From positions 70,227 to 134,226 of the forward strand of contig DATHEQ010000382.1 of the NCBI GenBank assembly GCA_035318505.1: DNA of 64,000 bases, in the 5' to 3' direction. The first letter of the stretch is position 1. Each line of letters opens with the position of its first letter. The notes beneath the pieces were generated by a model that saw nothing but the letters and a program-made list of their open reading frames with translations, was not told where the DNA came from and made no database searches. The position numbers were made by a program, and so were the translations under genes. Positions 53,734 through 63,097 of this stretch are shown here, piece by piece. The DNA is from DASWDH01 sp035318505. Its GTDB lineage: Bacteria; Myxococcota_A; Polyangia; Polyangiales; Polyangiaceae.

Positions 53734-55209
53734 ATGGCCGAGCCCGAGGTCGCCACACTCGAAGACACCCCTTCTTCGTCTCCCGGGGGAGTCGTGCCTA
53801 TGCAGGCGCACCTCTTCGTCGGGCTCGAATGCGATCGCCCAGGTTCCGGCGGTGCGCGTTATGCGCTCGCGAGCATCGACGAGGTGCTCGTCGGCCGTGG
53901 CGCGGACCGCGGCGCAGCGCGACAAGTCAGCGGCGGCGTTACGCGGCTCAAAGTGACCGTTCCTGGTCGCTCCATGTCGTCCACCCACGCGCGATTCCTC
54001 CGAACGAGCGAGGGCTGGGTCCTCGAAGACGCGCGCTCGACGAACGGCTCCTTCGTCAACGGTCAGCGCGTCGACCGTGTCCGGCTCCGCGATCTCGACC
54101 TCATCGAGCTAGGCCATACCGTGTTCTCTCTGCGTGAAGCCGTGCCTACGCCGCCAGGCACGCCCCCGATCTTCGATACCCAACAAACCCCCGCTCCCGA
54201 TCCAGATCTGACGACGCTGCTGCCCGCACTTGGGAAAGATTTCGAAACCCTGGTCAGGTTCGCAGGTTCGCCGATTCCCCTTCTCATCCTCGGCGAGACC
54301 GGCACGGGCAAGGAAGTCGTCGCTCGCGCGATGCATCGGCTCTCGCGTCGTGGCGGTCCGTTCGTGGCAGTCAATTGCGGCGCTTTGCCGGCGAACCTCG
54401 TGGAAAGCCAGCTTTTTGGCCACGTGAGGGGGGCCTTCTCCGGCGCGAACCGTGACGAGCCGGGTTTCGTGCGCGCTGCCGAGCACGGAACGCTTCTCCT
54501 CGACGAAATTGGCGATCTTCCTGCCGTCGCCCAGGCGACGCTCTTGCGCGTCCTGCAAGAGCACGAGGTGGTTCCCGTCGGCAGCGCTCGGGCCATTCCC
54601 ATCGATGTGCGGGTGATCGCGGCGACGCACGGCGAGCTCGATCAACTCGCCGAGCGCGGCCGCTTTCGCAGCGATTTACTGGCGAGAATCGATGGATATC
54701 GAATCCGGCTGCCGAGCCTTTCCTCCCGCCGGGAGGATCTCGGCCTGCTGATCGGCGCGCTGCTTCACCGCGAGATGAAGGCCGGCGAGCCGCACCTGAC
54801 GCCCGGCGCGGGCGTGGCCTTGATGGCTCATCCCTGGCGTCTCAACGTGAGAGAGCTGGCCCATCGTTTGAAAGGTGCGGTGCTCCTCGCGGGAGACGGG
54901 CCTATCTCCGAAGCGCATCTTCGCCTTTCGGCGACCCATCGCGACGTCGAGTCCGCGAAAAATACGCCGATTGACACGCGATCGCCGATCGCGGCGGAAG
55001 ATGAGGAGCTGAAGAAACAGCTTCTTTTCAGTCTTCAGCGACATTGCGGCAACGTCTCGGAGGTCGCCCGAGAGATGAATCGTGCGCGCATGCAGATTCA
55101 CCGTTGGATGAAGCGATTTTCCATCGACCCCTCGACTTTTCGCGACGGCGAGCCACCGTCCGAAGACGACGACGAGCAGGCCGCTTCCGCCGAGACACGC
55201 TCGAAGTGA
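53734..55209 (+). CDS. FHA domain sigma54-dependent activator
   Basis: The protein has about 491 residues. An FHA domain at about 35-140 shows LVGRGADRG, SMSSTHARFLRT and STNGSFVNGQRV. The AAA+ domain at about 175-400 has GETGTGKE, LLLDEIGDL and the sigma54-contact loop GAFSGA (GAFTGA in NtrC). A Fis-like helix-turn-helix is near 445-475 (GNVSEVAREMNRARMQIHRWM). It has no receiver, so control should come through phosphothreonine binding rather than His-Asp relay. The start at 53734 is chosen by the MAEPEVATLE opening; ATG at 53668 would add 22 residues. It is divergent from a Ser/Thr kinase, a likely functional pair. Confidence 0.92.
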   Translation: MAEPEVATLEDTPSSSPGGVVPMQAHLFVGLECDRPGSGGARYALASIDEVLVGRGADRGAARQVSGGVTRLKVTVPGRSMSSTHARFLRTSEGWVLEDARSTNGSFVNGQRVDRVRLRDLDLIELGHTVFSLREAVPTPPGTPPIFDTQQTPAPDPDLTTLLPALGKDFETLVRFAGSPIPLLILGETGTGKEVVARAMHRLSRRGGPFVAVNCGALPANLVESQLFGHVRGAFSGANRDEPGFVRAAEHGTLLLDEIGDLPAVAQATLLRVLQEHEVVPVGSARAIPIDVRVIAATHGELDQLAERGRFRSDLLARIDGYRIRLPSLSSRREDLGLLIGALLHREMKAGEPHLTPGAGVALMAHPWRLNVRELAHRLKGAVLLAGDGPISEAHLRLSATHRDVESAKNTPIDTRSPIAAEDEELKKQLLFSLQRHCGNVSEVAREMNRARMQIHRWMKRFSIDPSTFRDGEPPSEDDDEQAASAETRSK

Positions 55210-55646
55210 GCGCGGGTCGCCGCGGGGACCGCGTGCGATAGGAGGACGCTCTTGCGGAGCCGCTTCATCGCTGCGCGGTGCCAGGCTCCGCGCAAGGTCA
55301 GAAGCTCCGTCACCGACGCTCCTTCCTCGGCGAGCGCGGCGAGAATCCGGCAAAGGCTCCGCTTGCTGGGGACGCGCGTTCCCGACTCCCAAAGAGAAAT
55401 CGCGGCATCCGAACAGCCGATGCGCGCGGAAAGGGAAACCTGTTTTCCGAAGACCCGCCTCCGAATGTCTTTGAGACAGTGGCCCAACGACGGTTCTTGG
55501 CCGTCGTCGTCGACCTCTGGCGAAACCGCCATCGTTGTGGCGTCATAGGCCGTGAAGTCGCCCTGGATCGTTGACGCTCGCCTTTGTTCGTACCAGGCGA
55601 CGACATCCGCACTCGACGGTAGCGTCGCATTTTCCGTGGACCGCAT
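55098..55646 (-). CDS. XRE-type helix-turn-helix protein, overlapping the activator gene
   Basis: This protein of about 182 residues has a Cro/CI-like helix-turn-helix near 50-110 (LGHCLKDIRRRVFGKQVSLS, ARIGCSDAAISLWESGTRVP, SLCRILAALAEEGA). It probably binds DNA as a small regulator. The last 37 codons overlap the end of the FHA-sigma54 activator gene on the other strand (112 nt). ATG at 55646 has only a weak Shine-Dalgarno, and an open frame continues upstream to 55754. No partner is obvious. Base composition matches neighbours, so transfer is not indicated. Confidence 0.6.
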   Translation of the reverse strand: MRSTENATLPSSADVVAWYEQRRASTIQGDFTAYDATTMAVSPEVDDDGQEPSLGHCLKDIRRRVFGKQVSLSARIGCSDAAISLWESGTRVPSKRSLCRILAALAEEGASVTELLTLRGAWHRAAMKRLRKSVLLSHAVPAATRAHFERVSAEAACSSSSSDGGSPSRKVEGSMENRFIQR

Positions 55647-55858
55647 GCTCGTTGTCTGTGCAAGGGTCAGGCCGCGAGTAAAGGCGCGCCGCTCGGACCG
55701 CGATCGCCTCGTTTCACCGCGCGATCGAGGGTCGACGAGGAGGCGAACCGCCACCGTCTCGCGTCGCGTCAGCCTTTCCGCGCTGTAACCCCGTTGCAGT
55801 GCAACCGCCGCGTGCCGTTGCAGGTGACAGCAACTGCGCTGTGCGTGAGCTCCGGCCC

Positions 55859-57793
55859 TTAGCCGTCGGTGCCGCTGCGCTTATTGCGATGAAACGCGGG
55901 CTTCGCTCGGGGAGAGGGCAAGAACGTCGTCTGCGGCCGCTCCGGCCCCGCCTGGGACGTGCTCGCATCGCGCTTGATGTACACGCGCGGATTGCGCGGA
56001 TCGGGTTGGGCGACCGCTTTTGCAAATTCGTCGGCCACCTTCGACGCGATCTCGACCGTCGAGAACCCGCGCGCGACGCGAATGCTGCCGACGTCGGAGC
56101 CCTGTACTTCGCCGCGGCGACACACCATCGCCAGCAGGCGGCGCGCGTCGGCGCCCTGCTCGCCGCCCCACGTCACGCGGAACGGAACGAACGAGCCCGT
56201 TCGCGGCGCACTTTCGCTCCGCGGTGAACGCACGAACGGTCTCGCCGCGGCGGTCGGCGCGGGGCGTCCCGACTCGCCGGCACGCGCCGTAGCGGTCGGC
56301 GCGGGGCGACCCGACTCGCCGGCATGCGCCGTGGCGGTCTGCGCGGGGCGACCCGACTCGCCGGCATGCGCCGTGGTGGTCGGCGCGGGCCGGCCCGGCT
56401 CGCTGGCGCGACGGTGCGGCTCGGCACCGGCGGAGCGTGCGGGGGCCTGCGCGAACGTGCGCACGGTGCGCGCCTCGGTGGGACCGGCGTAGCTGGTCCG
56501 CTCCAAAAGCCGGGCGATCGTGCGCGTCACGCGCGCCTCGTCTGCGGTCAGCCGTTTGGCCAACGCCCACAGGCGATCGTCGTGCCCGGCGAAACCTTCG
56601 GGATCGTCCGCTGCGAGCTCACTGTAAAGCCGCTCATCGCGCAGGCGTGCGATGTCGTTTGGGGTCGGAATCGGCTCGACGCGGAACGTGACCCGTGCCC
56701 GCTTCAGCAGGATCGACGTCTTACTGATGGCCGAGGGGGACGATAAAACCGCGCTCTGCCCCTTGCGACCGGCGCGACCGGTGCGACCACTGCGGTGGGT
56801 GTACGAATCCGCGTCGTCCGGGGGGTCGGCGTGGATCACGCGGGCGATGTCCTGTACGTCGATACCGCGCGCCGCGACATCGGTGGCGACGAGAACCCGC
56901 AGCTTGCCGCGTTTGAAATCGGCCAGGGCGCGGTTGCGCTCGGGCTGTTCCATCTCGCCGGAGATCGAGCTCACCGCGAAACCGGCGGTGTGTAATTCTC
57001 GCGCCAGGCGGGCGACATCGGCGCGGGTGCGCGCAAAGACCAGCGTCTGCTGGTCGGGGTAGAGCAACAAGAGGTTGATGATGGCGTCGAGGCGCTCGCG
57101 CGGGTCGACCAAATGAACGACGTGGTCGATGTCGGCATTGGCGGCCCCGAGCGGCGTGCCTTCGACATGGGCGGGGTTGACCTGCACGCGATCGGCGAGC
57201 GCGCGCACGCCGTGCGGAAATGTCGCGGATATGAGATGCGTGCGATGCCCGGCGGGCGCGTACTTGAGGATCGCTTCCAGGTCTTCGCGGAAGCCGAGAT
57301 CGAGCATGCGATCCGCCTCGTCGAGAACGATCGCGCCGAGCTCACTGGGATCGATGGCGCCGCGGCCCAAGTGATCGAGCAGTCGACCAGGCGTGCCGAC
57401 GATGAGGGAAGGACCACCGGCCAAGGCGCGCCGCTCGTCCTGGTAACTCGCTCCGCCCGTCGCCGACGCGACCTTGGCGTTCAGCGGTGCGAAGAGCCAG
57501 CGCAGCTCTTCTTCGACCTGCTTCGCGAGCTCACGCGTCGGTGCGACGACGAGCGCGCGCGGCCGCGTCGTACCTCCGGCAACCCGCGGCGCATCGCCGA
57601 CGAGCGCGCGCAGCGCGAATCCGATAGCCACCGTCTTCCCAGAGCCGGTTTGCGACGTGATGCGCAGATCGCGGTCGGCGAGCGAAGGAGCGAGAACGGC
57701 TTCCTGCACCGGCGTCAGCCGTTGGAAACCTCGTTGCTCGAGCGCGCCCGTCAAGGCCGGCCCGAGGATGCTGGCAAACTCGGGCCCATCCAT
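55859..57793 (-). CDS. DEAD-box RNA helicase with DbpA-type C-terminus
   Basis: The protein has 644 residues. The helicase core at about 1-360 has Q-motif LTPVQEAVLAP, TGSGKT, PTRELAKQV, TPGRLLDHL, LDEADRM, SAT, VATDVAARGIDV and HRSGRTGRAG. A linker at about 465-520 has four near-identical 14-residue repeats (ESGRPAPTATAHAG pattern). The C-terminal DbpA RNA-binding fold is near 545-610 (VPFRVTWGGEQGADARRLLAMV). It should remodel rRNA or other structured RNA during ribosome assembly. The start is ATG at 57793. Confidence 0.95.
   Translation of the reverse strand: MDGPEFASILGPALTGALEQRGFQRLTPVQEAVLAPSLADRDLRITSQTGSGKTVAIGFALRALVGDAPRVAGGTTRPRALVVAPTRELAKQVEEELRWLFAPLNAKVASATGGASYQDERRALAGGPSLIVGTPGRLLDHLGRGAIDPSELGAIVLDEADRMLDLGFREDLEAILKYAPAGHRTHLISATFPHGVRALADRVQVNPAHVEGTPLGAANADIDHVVHLVDPRERLDAIINLLLLYPDQQTLVFARTRADVARLARELHTAGFAVSSISGEMEQPERNRALADFKRGKLRVLVATDVAARGIDVQDIARVIHADPPDDADSYTHRSGRTGRAGRKGQSAVLSSPSAISKTSILLKRARVTFRVEPIPTPNDIARLRDERLYSELAADDPEGFAGHDDRLWALAKRLTADEARVTRTIARLLERTSYAGPTEARTVRTFAQAPARSAGAEPHRRASEPGRPAPTTTAHAGESGRPAQTATAHAGESGRPAPTATARAGESGRPAPTAAARPFVRSPRSESAPRTGSFVPFRVTWGGEQGADARRLLAMVCRRGEVQGSDVGSIRVARGFSTVEIASKVADEFAKAVAQPDPRNPRVYIKRDASTSQAGPERPQTTFLPSPRAKPAFHRNKRSGTDG
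56252..56420. repeat. Four copies of a 42-bp repeat inside the DEAD-box linker
   Basis: Units of 42 nt differ by only a few bases and keep the reading frame, giving a 14-residue repeat with ESGRPAPTATAHAG pattern. The array lies between the helicase core and the RNA-binding end. Copy number is likely to vary between strains. Confidence 0.85.
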
Positions 57794-57865
57794 GATGCGC
57801 GGTGGGGTAGCAGGTCACAAGGCAATGGGAAAGGTCTTTTTTCCGGGAAGCCCTGCTCGCGGGGT

Positions 57866-57897
57866 CGAGGGCCTCGGCGCGACGCCGGAGGCCCTCG
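57866..57897. terminator. Hairpin downstream of the DsbA-like gene
   Basis: The 10-bp stem CGAGGGCCTC (57866-57875) pairs with GAGGCCCTCG (57888-57897). An inner GGCG/CGCC pair extends it by 4 bp with one bulge. On the plus strand TTTTC follows; on the minus strand, in the direction of the flanking genes, there is no T-run. It probably ends dsbA transcription as a structure-type terminator, but this is not certain. Confidence 0.5.
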
Positions 57898-57913
57898 TTT
57901 TCATCGCCCCTCC

Positions 57914-59866
57914 CTATTTTGCCTCGGCGAGCGCGCGGTCGATGATCTTCTGGAACTTCGCGAACGGCTGCGAGCCGGTCATGTAGTAGCCGTTGATGAC
58001 GAAGGCCGGCGCGGCCGTGATCCCCGCGTCTTCAGCGGTTTTGGCGTCGGCGTCGACGGCCGCCTTGTGGACGCGGTCATTGAGGGCGGCGCGGAAGCGC
58101 GCGCCGTCGAGCCCGATCTGAGTGGCGTAGGTTTCGAGCGCTGGGCGCTTGAGCCCCTCCGGTGTCGATTGGTTCTGAAACAGCAGATCGTGCATTTTCC
58201 AAAATGCGTCGGCTCCTTTCTGCTTGAAAGCCTCCGCGGCGGCTTCGGCGGCAAGGGGCGCGTCCGGGTGCATGGAGAGGGGGTGATTTCGCCAGACGAG
58301 CTTGATCTTGTCGCCGTACGTATCGTGGATCTGTTTCACCACCGGCTCGACGCGGCTGCAGAACGGACACTGGAAATCGCTGAACTCCTGAATGACGACC
58401 TTGGCGTGGGCGCCGCCCCGTGCAGGGTTGGCGCTGCTCGGGGCAGCGACGTTCTTTTTCTCGGGGGCCGGAGCCTCTTTAGCGGTCTTCATGATCGCTT
58501 CATAGACACGATTCGGCGCGAGTCCTTTGGCCAGCAGGGCTTCGGCATTCTTCATCTGCTCGTCGATGGCTGCGCGAAACATTTCGAACGGCTGCGCACC
58601 GACCAAACGACGCCCATTGATGAAAAAATGCGGCGTGCTCGACGCCTCGACGTTCTCGGCGAGGTCGAGGTCGGCATCGATGACGCCCCTGTATTGGTGC
58701 CCCTCGATGGCCTTCTTGGATCGAGCGGCGTCGAGCCCCAGCTCTTTGGCGGCCTCTTCGAGGTCACTGTCTTCGAGCTTTGGTTGCAGCGCAAAGAGTT
58801 TGTCGTGCATGGCCCAGAACGCCTTGCTGCCCTTCTCTTTCAACGCGAAGAGCGAAAGCTCTGCGGCCGGCTCGGCGCGCGGATGAAACGAGAGCGGATC
58901 CTGCTTCCACGCGAAGCGTACCTTGTCGCCGTAGGTGTCCCGGATTTGCTTGAGCGTCTCTTGGGCGCGTTTCGAAAAGGGGCATTGAAAATCGGAGAAC
59001 TCGACGATGGTGACGAGCGCCGTATCCGGTCCTAAAACGGGCGCGTCGCCGAGAGGGATCTTCCATGTCGTCTTGTCCTCCTCGGGCGGGGGTGCCTTCT
59101 TCGCTGCCGCGGACGGCGGTGGGGCGGCGGCTTTGTTCTGCTTCGACATCTCCACGTACACTTTGTCGGCCTTGGTGCCGCGCGTGATCGCCGCTTCTGC
59201 TTTGACGAGCTCCGCGCCGATGACTTCTTTGAATTTCTCGATGGGCTGCGCGCCGGCGAAGCCGACACCATTGACGAGGAAGTAAGGCGTGGAGTTGACT
59301 CCCGCTTGCGCACTTTCGGCGAGATCGCGGTCCACCTTGTCCGCCCACCGATGGCTCTCGAGACCTTGCCTGAACTGAGCTTCGTCTTTGACGCCGGCCT
59401 CCTTGGCCCATCGCACATAGCTATCCGTTCCGAGCTCTGTCTGTTTTTTGAAAGCGGCGCCGTGGAATTTCCAGAACGCGTCGTTGCCGGCCAAGGCAAA
59501 GACACCCTGGGCAGCTTCGGCGGCCGGTTTGGCGCGGGCATGCCCGGCAAGCGGACTATGCTTCCACACCACGCGCAGTTTCTCCTTTCCGTAGAAGGTC
59601 TTCAGTTGATCGAGCGTCGCTTCCGCGCGCGAGCAGAAAGGGCACTCGAAATCGCTGAACACCACCATCGTGACCGGCGCCGTGCGATTGCCCCACGCTG
59701 GATCTTTGCTGTCCACCGGCACCGGCGATTCGCGGTCCGACCAAGCGCCTGCCGTCTCTGCCCCGAGCGCGTAGCCCGGGCGGCTGTGCTCGATACCGTA
59801 CATCAGCGTTATCCCCGCCAAAAAGCAGAGGATGAACCCGACGATGGCCATACCTTTGTTCATCAT
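57914..59866 (-). CDS. Triple DsbA-like thioredoxin-fold protein, membrane anchored
   Basis: The protein has 650 residues. An N-terminal helix (about 5-25) anchors it facing the periplasm. Three DsbA-family domains follow in tandem, each with the -CPF- active site and a cis-Pro region: domain 1 about 45-230 (ECPFCSR), domain 2 about 285-455 (QCPFSKR, second Cys lost), domain 3 about 490-648 (QCPFCSR). Linkers carry AAAPPPS and KEAPAPEK. DsbA and DsbC-like proteins form or shuffle disulfides in the periplasm. A single chain with three domains and a Ser in the middle one is unusual. The start at 59866 has GTGAGGTT upstream; the frame is open to 59887. Confidence 0.92.
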   Translation of the reverse strand: MMNKGMAIVGFILCFLAGITLMYGIEHSRPGYALGAETAGAWSDRESPVPVDSKDPAWGNRTAPVTMVVFSDFECPFCSRAEATLDQLKTFYGKEKLRVVWKHSPLAGHARAKPAAEAAQGVFALAGNDAFWKFHGAAFKKQTELGTDSYVRWAKEAGVKDEAQFRQGLESHRWADKVDRDLAESAQAGVNSTPYFLVNGVGFAGAQPIEKFKEVIGAELVKAEAAITRGTKADKVYVEMSKQNKAAAPPPSAAAKKAPPPEEDKTTWKIPLGDAPVLGPDTALVTIVEFSDFQCPFSKRAQETLKQIRDTYGDKVRFAWKQDPLSFHPRAEPAAELSLFALKEKGSKAFWAMHDKLFALQPKLEDSDLEEAAKELGLDAARSKKAIEGHQYRGVIDADLDLAENVEASSTPHFFINGRRLVGAQPFEMFRAAIDEQMKNAEALLAKGLAPNRVYEAIMKTAKEAPAPEKKNVAAPSSANPARGGAHAKVVIQEFSDFQCPFCSRVEPVVKQIHDTYGDKIKLVWRNHPLSMHPDAPLAAEAAAEAFKQKGADAFWKMHDLLFQNQSTPEGLKRPALETYATQIGLDGARFRAALNDRVHKAAVDADAKTAEDAGITAAPAFVINGYYMTGSQPFAKFQKIIDRALAEAK

Positions 59867-60127
59867 GACAAACCTCACGATCATCACTCGCTTTCCGCGA
59901 GCGTCATCGAAGCCGAGCGCTCGCGTGAGCGCGCGCTTCGTTCAGCACCATGCGACCGACCTCGCGTCGGCGAGGGGCCGCGCGATGGAACCGGAGAAGA
60001 GCGCGGCGCGGTCCGGACGACGAGCGCGAGGCGCTTCGCCGTGCCGTGGCTTTGCAAGCCTCCGGTAGGAGATGGATCACACCGGTCGAGCTGCGACCGC
60101 TGTGTCGAGCCGTAAGAGCCGTGAACG

Positions 60128-60526
60128 CTACGCCGCGCGCGGCGGACGAAACACGCCGGCATCGTGGCCGGGTGCCTTCATCAGCCCGCCCCCGCTGAAA
60201 AAGACGGCGCGCTCGTCAGTGAGCGTCGGCAGCGACGTGCTCTTCGTTGTGATCCAACTCTCGATCGCCGCGCCATCGGCGACGGCGGTCGCGCCGCGGC
60301 TCACCTGCTGACGCACACCGAAGCGCGCCGCCTGGTCGCGGCAAAGCAGCACCGGCGTCCGCTCGATGCGCGCATCGCGAATGGGCGTCACCGGAGGAGG
60401 CGCGTCGATCGACATGCCCCTCGCGTCGCACATGGGCGCATCGGCTCGTGCCGTCCGCGTGCAGAAAAACGCCGCGAGCACACAGGAGAGCCAGAAAAAC
60501 CACCTCAGTGCGGGCCGCATTGCCAT
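60128..60526 (-). CDS. Exported small protein, function unknown
   Basis: The protein has 132 residues. A signal peptide (FFWLSCVLAAFFCTRTARA) is followed by a short mature part beginning DAPMCDARGMSIDAPPPVTP. I recall similar openings (MCD..G.S..APPP) in conserved hypothetical exported proteins of this phylum, but no function. It lies between the DsbA-like gene and the SNF2 helicase on the same strand without tight spacing. The 261 nt upstream of the DsbA start hold no other gene. Confidence 0.65.
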   Translation of the reverse strand: MAMRPALRWFFWLSCVLAAFFCTRTARADAPMCDARGMSIDAPPPVTPIRDARIERTPVLLCRDQAARFGVRQQVSRGATAVADGAAIESWITTKSTSLPTLTDERAVFFSGGGLMKAPGHDAGVFRPPRAA

Positions 60527-60643
60527 CAGGGGTCTCTAGGCGTTCGGCGGAAAGCCTCCGTGGGCCAACCAGCGGGCAACCGGGCGAATTCCCGGCCGAC
60601 TCCAAAAAAACCGGTCGCGGTCCGCGCGATGCGGATCTCCGCC

Positions 60644-62992
60644 CTAGAGATCCGGCGTGCCGGCGAGGGGCAGAAAGAGCCGATCCAAGTCGTCGGCCGA
60701 GATGGGCGGCCCGTCGCGTTGCGAACCGATAATGGCCTCGGCGAGGTTGCGCTTGCGCTGCTGCAACGCGAGCATCCGTTCTTCGACGCTGCCCGCGACG
60801 ATCAGGCTGTAGACGAAAACGGGCCGCGTTTGGCCGATGCGATAGGCGCGATCGGTGGCTTGCGCCTGAGCGGCGGGGTTCCACCAGGGGTCGTAATGAA
60901 TGACGGTGTCGGCGCTGGTCAGGTTGAGCCCCGTGCCCCCGGCTTTGAGGCTTATCAAGAAGACCTCGGCCTTGCCCTCGGAAAACTCATCGATCGGGCG
61001 CTGGCGATGGACGGTCGAACCCGTGAGCGCGACGTGGCGAATACTTCTCTCTCGCATTCCTTCCGACAGAAGGGCGAGCATTCGCGTGAACTGCGAGAAG
61101 ACGAGCACACGCCGTCCTTTTTCGAGCTGCTGCCCGAGAAGCTCGAAAAATCGGTCGTATTTGGCCGACCGCCGCACGCCTCGCGCGGCGTCGACGGGCA
61201 CGAGGCGGGGATCGCAGCAGACCTGGCGCAGCTTCATGAGCGCGTCGAGGATAGGAATGGTGGAGCGGGCGATGCCGAGCTTTTGAATCGCGCGGCGTAC
61301 CTGCGTGTGGGCGGCAATGCGGATGTTCTCGTAAAGCTCGCGCTGCTCGCCCGTGATCTCGACTGGCCGCACGATCTCGGTCTTCGGCGGCAGATCGCGC
61401 GCCACCTGCTCCTTCATGCGCCGTAACACGAACGGTGCCACCCGGGCTCGAAGCGCGGCCAGCTCGTCGGCGCTCTCTTCGAGATCCGCGCCTTGACGGA
61501 ATCGGTTACGGAACTGCTCCGCGCTCCCCAAAAAACCCGGCATCAAGAATTCGAAGATCGACCACAGCTCTTCGAGGCTGTTCTCGATGGGCGTGCCGGT
61601 GAGACAGAGGCGGTGCTCGGCATCGAGCGAAAGGGCGGCGCGGGTCACGAGACTTCGGCGATTTTTGATGACCTGCGCCTCGTCGAGCACGAGGTAATAA
61701 AACCGCTGGTTCTGATAGAGCTGGAGATCGCGCAAAAGCAGCGGGTAGGTCGTGAGCACGACGTCGGACTTCATGGCCGAGGGCCAAAGCGATCGGCGTT
61801 TCGGCCCGTGCAGCGCGGTCACCCGCAACGACGGCGCAAACTTGGCGATCTCGCGCTGCCAATTGCCGACCAGGCTCGTGGGCATGAGAAGAAGGCTCGG
61901 CCCCGTGGCGCGCCCGGCCTGCTTTTCGCCGGCGAGGAGAGCGATCGTCTGCAGCGTTTTGCCGAGCCCCATGTCGTCGGCGAGCACCCCGCCCACGCCG
62001 AGCACACGAAGGCGCTGCAGCCACGAGAGCCCCTCCGCCTGATAGGGGCGCAAGGTGGCGGTCACCACTTGCGGGCAGTCGGCGGCGGTCTCTTCGCGTA
62101 AGGCGGCGAGCGCCCGACCGCGCTCGCGAATGCGCGACTCGCCCGTGCGCGCGAGGCGGCCGAAACTCGCCCCCATCGATTCCTCGAGACGCGCCAACGA
62201 TGCCGCTTCGAGTGCTTGAAATTCCAAGCGAAGCGTGGGGGAGCGCTCGCCGTGGTAAAGCTCGATGAGCACCTCGAGGAGCTTGCTCAGCTGCTCTGCC
62301 GCAACGACGAGACAGCGGTGCTCGTCGACGCGCACGGCCCGAAAACGCGCCGGCATACTGCGCAGCGAATGCAGGCTGGACGCGCCGTGCGAAGCATCGA
62401 GCAAATCGAGCAGCGCTGGCATCAGGTTGACGCGACGACCCTCGATTTCGACGCCGAGCTCGAGGCCGAACCAGTCCAGCTTTTCGTCGGCGTGGACGTG
62501 CGAATACCAGGGCGACTCGCCATCGATCACCTGGAAGCGGTAATCGGGGGCGATCTCGACGCGGAAACCAAGCGAGCGAAGCTGGGGTACGGCATAAGCG
62601 GTAAAAGAGCACCACGCGTGCTCGTTGCCGTCGAGTTGAACGAGGTAATCGGCCTTCGACCCGGGAAGCGCCGTGTATGCTTCGAGACACGCCAGCTCGA
62701 CTGCGCCGAAGCTCTCGAGAACGCGCCGCACCTGCTCTTCACGCTCGAGATCGCGCGGCACCTTGGCCAGCGTGCCGGAGTGCGCGACGAAGAAGTGCTC
62801 GCGCTCGTCGGAGGCCGACACGCACGTGCCGTCGTAGTCGAACGAAAGTTCGATCACGGCGACCTCGGCCTCTTCGTCGCGCAGCGCGAGCGCGTCGAAC
62901 CTTCGGACCAGGAGCCTCTCGCTCGTCAGCCGAATCACGGCGGTAAAGGCTCGTTCGGCCACCGCGGCGCCGGACGACTGCGAAGATGTCAC
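60644..62992 (-). CDS. SNF2 family helicase, short form without SWIM domain
   Basis: The protein has 782 residues. The N-terminal 320 residues resemble the middle region of longer SWIM-SNF2 proteins. The helicase core has YQAEGLSWLQRLR, DDMGLGKTLQTI, LDEAQVIKN, LTGTPIENSLEELWS, VFSQFTRMLALL, LKAGGTGLNLTSADTVIHYDPWWNPAAQ and DRAYRIGQ. Compared with the 977-residue paralog at 40387-43320, the N-terminal SWIM finger and first part are missing. GTG at 62992 with AAGGAAAG upstream is a good start, so this is likely a genuine short protein rather than a broken gene. Role unknown; SNF2 proteins translocate on DNA. Confidence 0.93.
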   Translation of the reverse strand: MTSSQSSGAAVAERAFTAVIRLTSERLLVRRFDALALRDEEAEVAVIELSFDYDGTCVSASDEREHFFVAHSGTLAKVPRDLEREEQVRRVLESFGAVELACLEAYTALPGSKADYLVQLDGNEHAWCSFTAYAVPQLRSLGFRVEIAPDYRFQVIDGESPWYSHVHADEKLDWFGLELGVEIEGRRVNLMPALLDLLDASHGASSLHSLRSMPARFRAVRVDEHRCLVVAAEQLSKLLEVLIELYHGERSPTLRLEFQALEAASLARLEESMGASFGRLARTGESRIRERGRALAALREETAADCPQVVTATLRPYQAEGLSWLQRLRVLGVGGVLADDMGLGKTLQTIALLAGEKQAGRATGPSLLLMPTSLVGNWQREIAKFAPSLRVTALHGPKRRSLWPSAMKSDVVLTTYPLLLRDLQLYQNQRFYYLVLDEAQVIKNRRSLVTRAALSLDAEHRLCLTGTPIENSLEELWSIFEFLMPGFLGSAEQFRNRFRQGADLEESADELAALRARVAPFVLRRMKEQVARDLPPKTEIVRPVEITGEQRELYENIRIAAHTQVRRAIQKLGIARSTIPILDALMKLRQVCCDPRLVPVDAARGVRRSAKYDRFFELLGQQLEKGRRVLVFSQFTRMLALLSEGMRERSIRHVALTGSTVHRQRPIDEFSEGKAEVFLISLKAGGTGLNLTSADTVIHYDPWWNPAAQAQATDRAYRIGQTRPVFVYSLIVAGSVEERMLALQQRKRNLAEAIIGSQRDGPPISADDLDRLFLPLAGTPDL

Positions 62993-63097
62993 TCTTTCCT
63001 TTTAGATCAACATGGAGCGAAAGGGCGAGCCGAGGGCGCCGCCGACCTTGCGCCCCAATGTGTGCGCCGTATGGTTGCCCCTCGCGAAGGAGGAACC

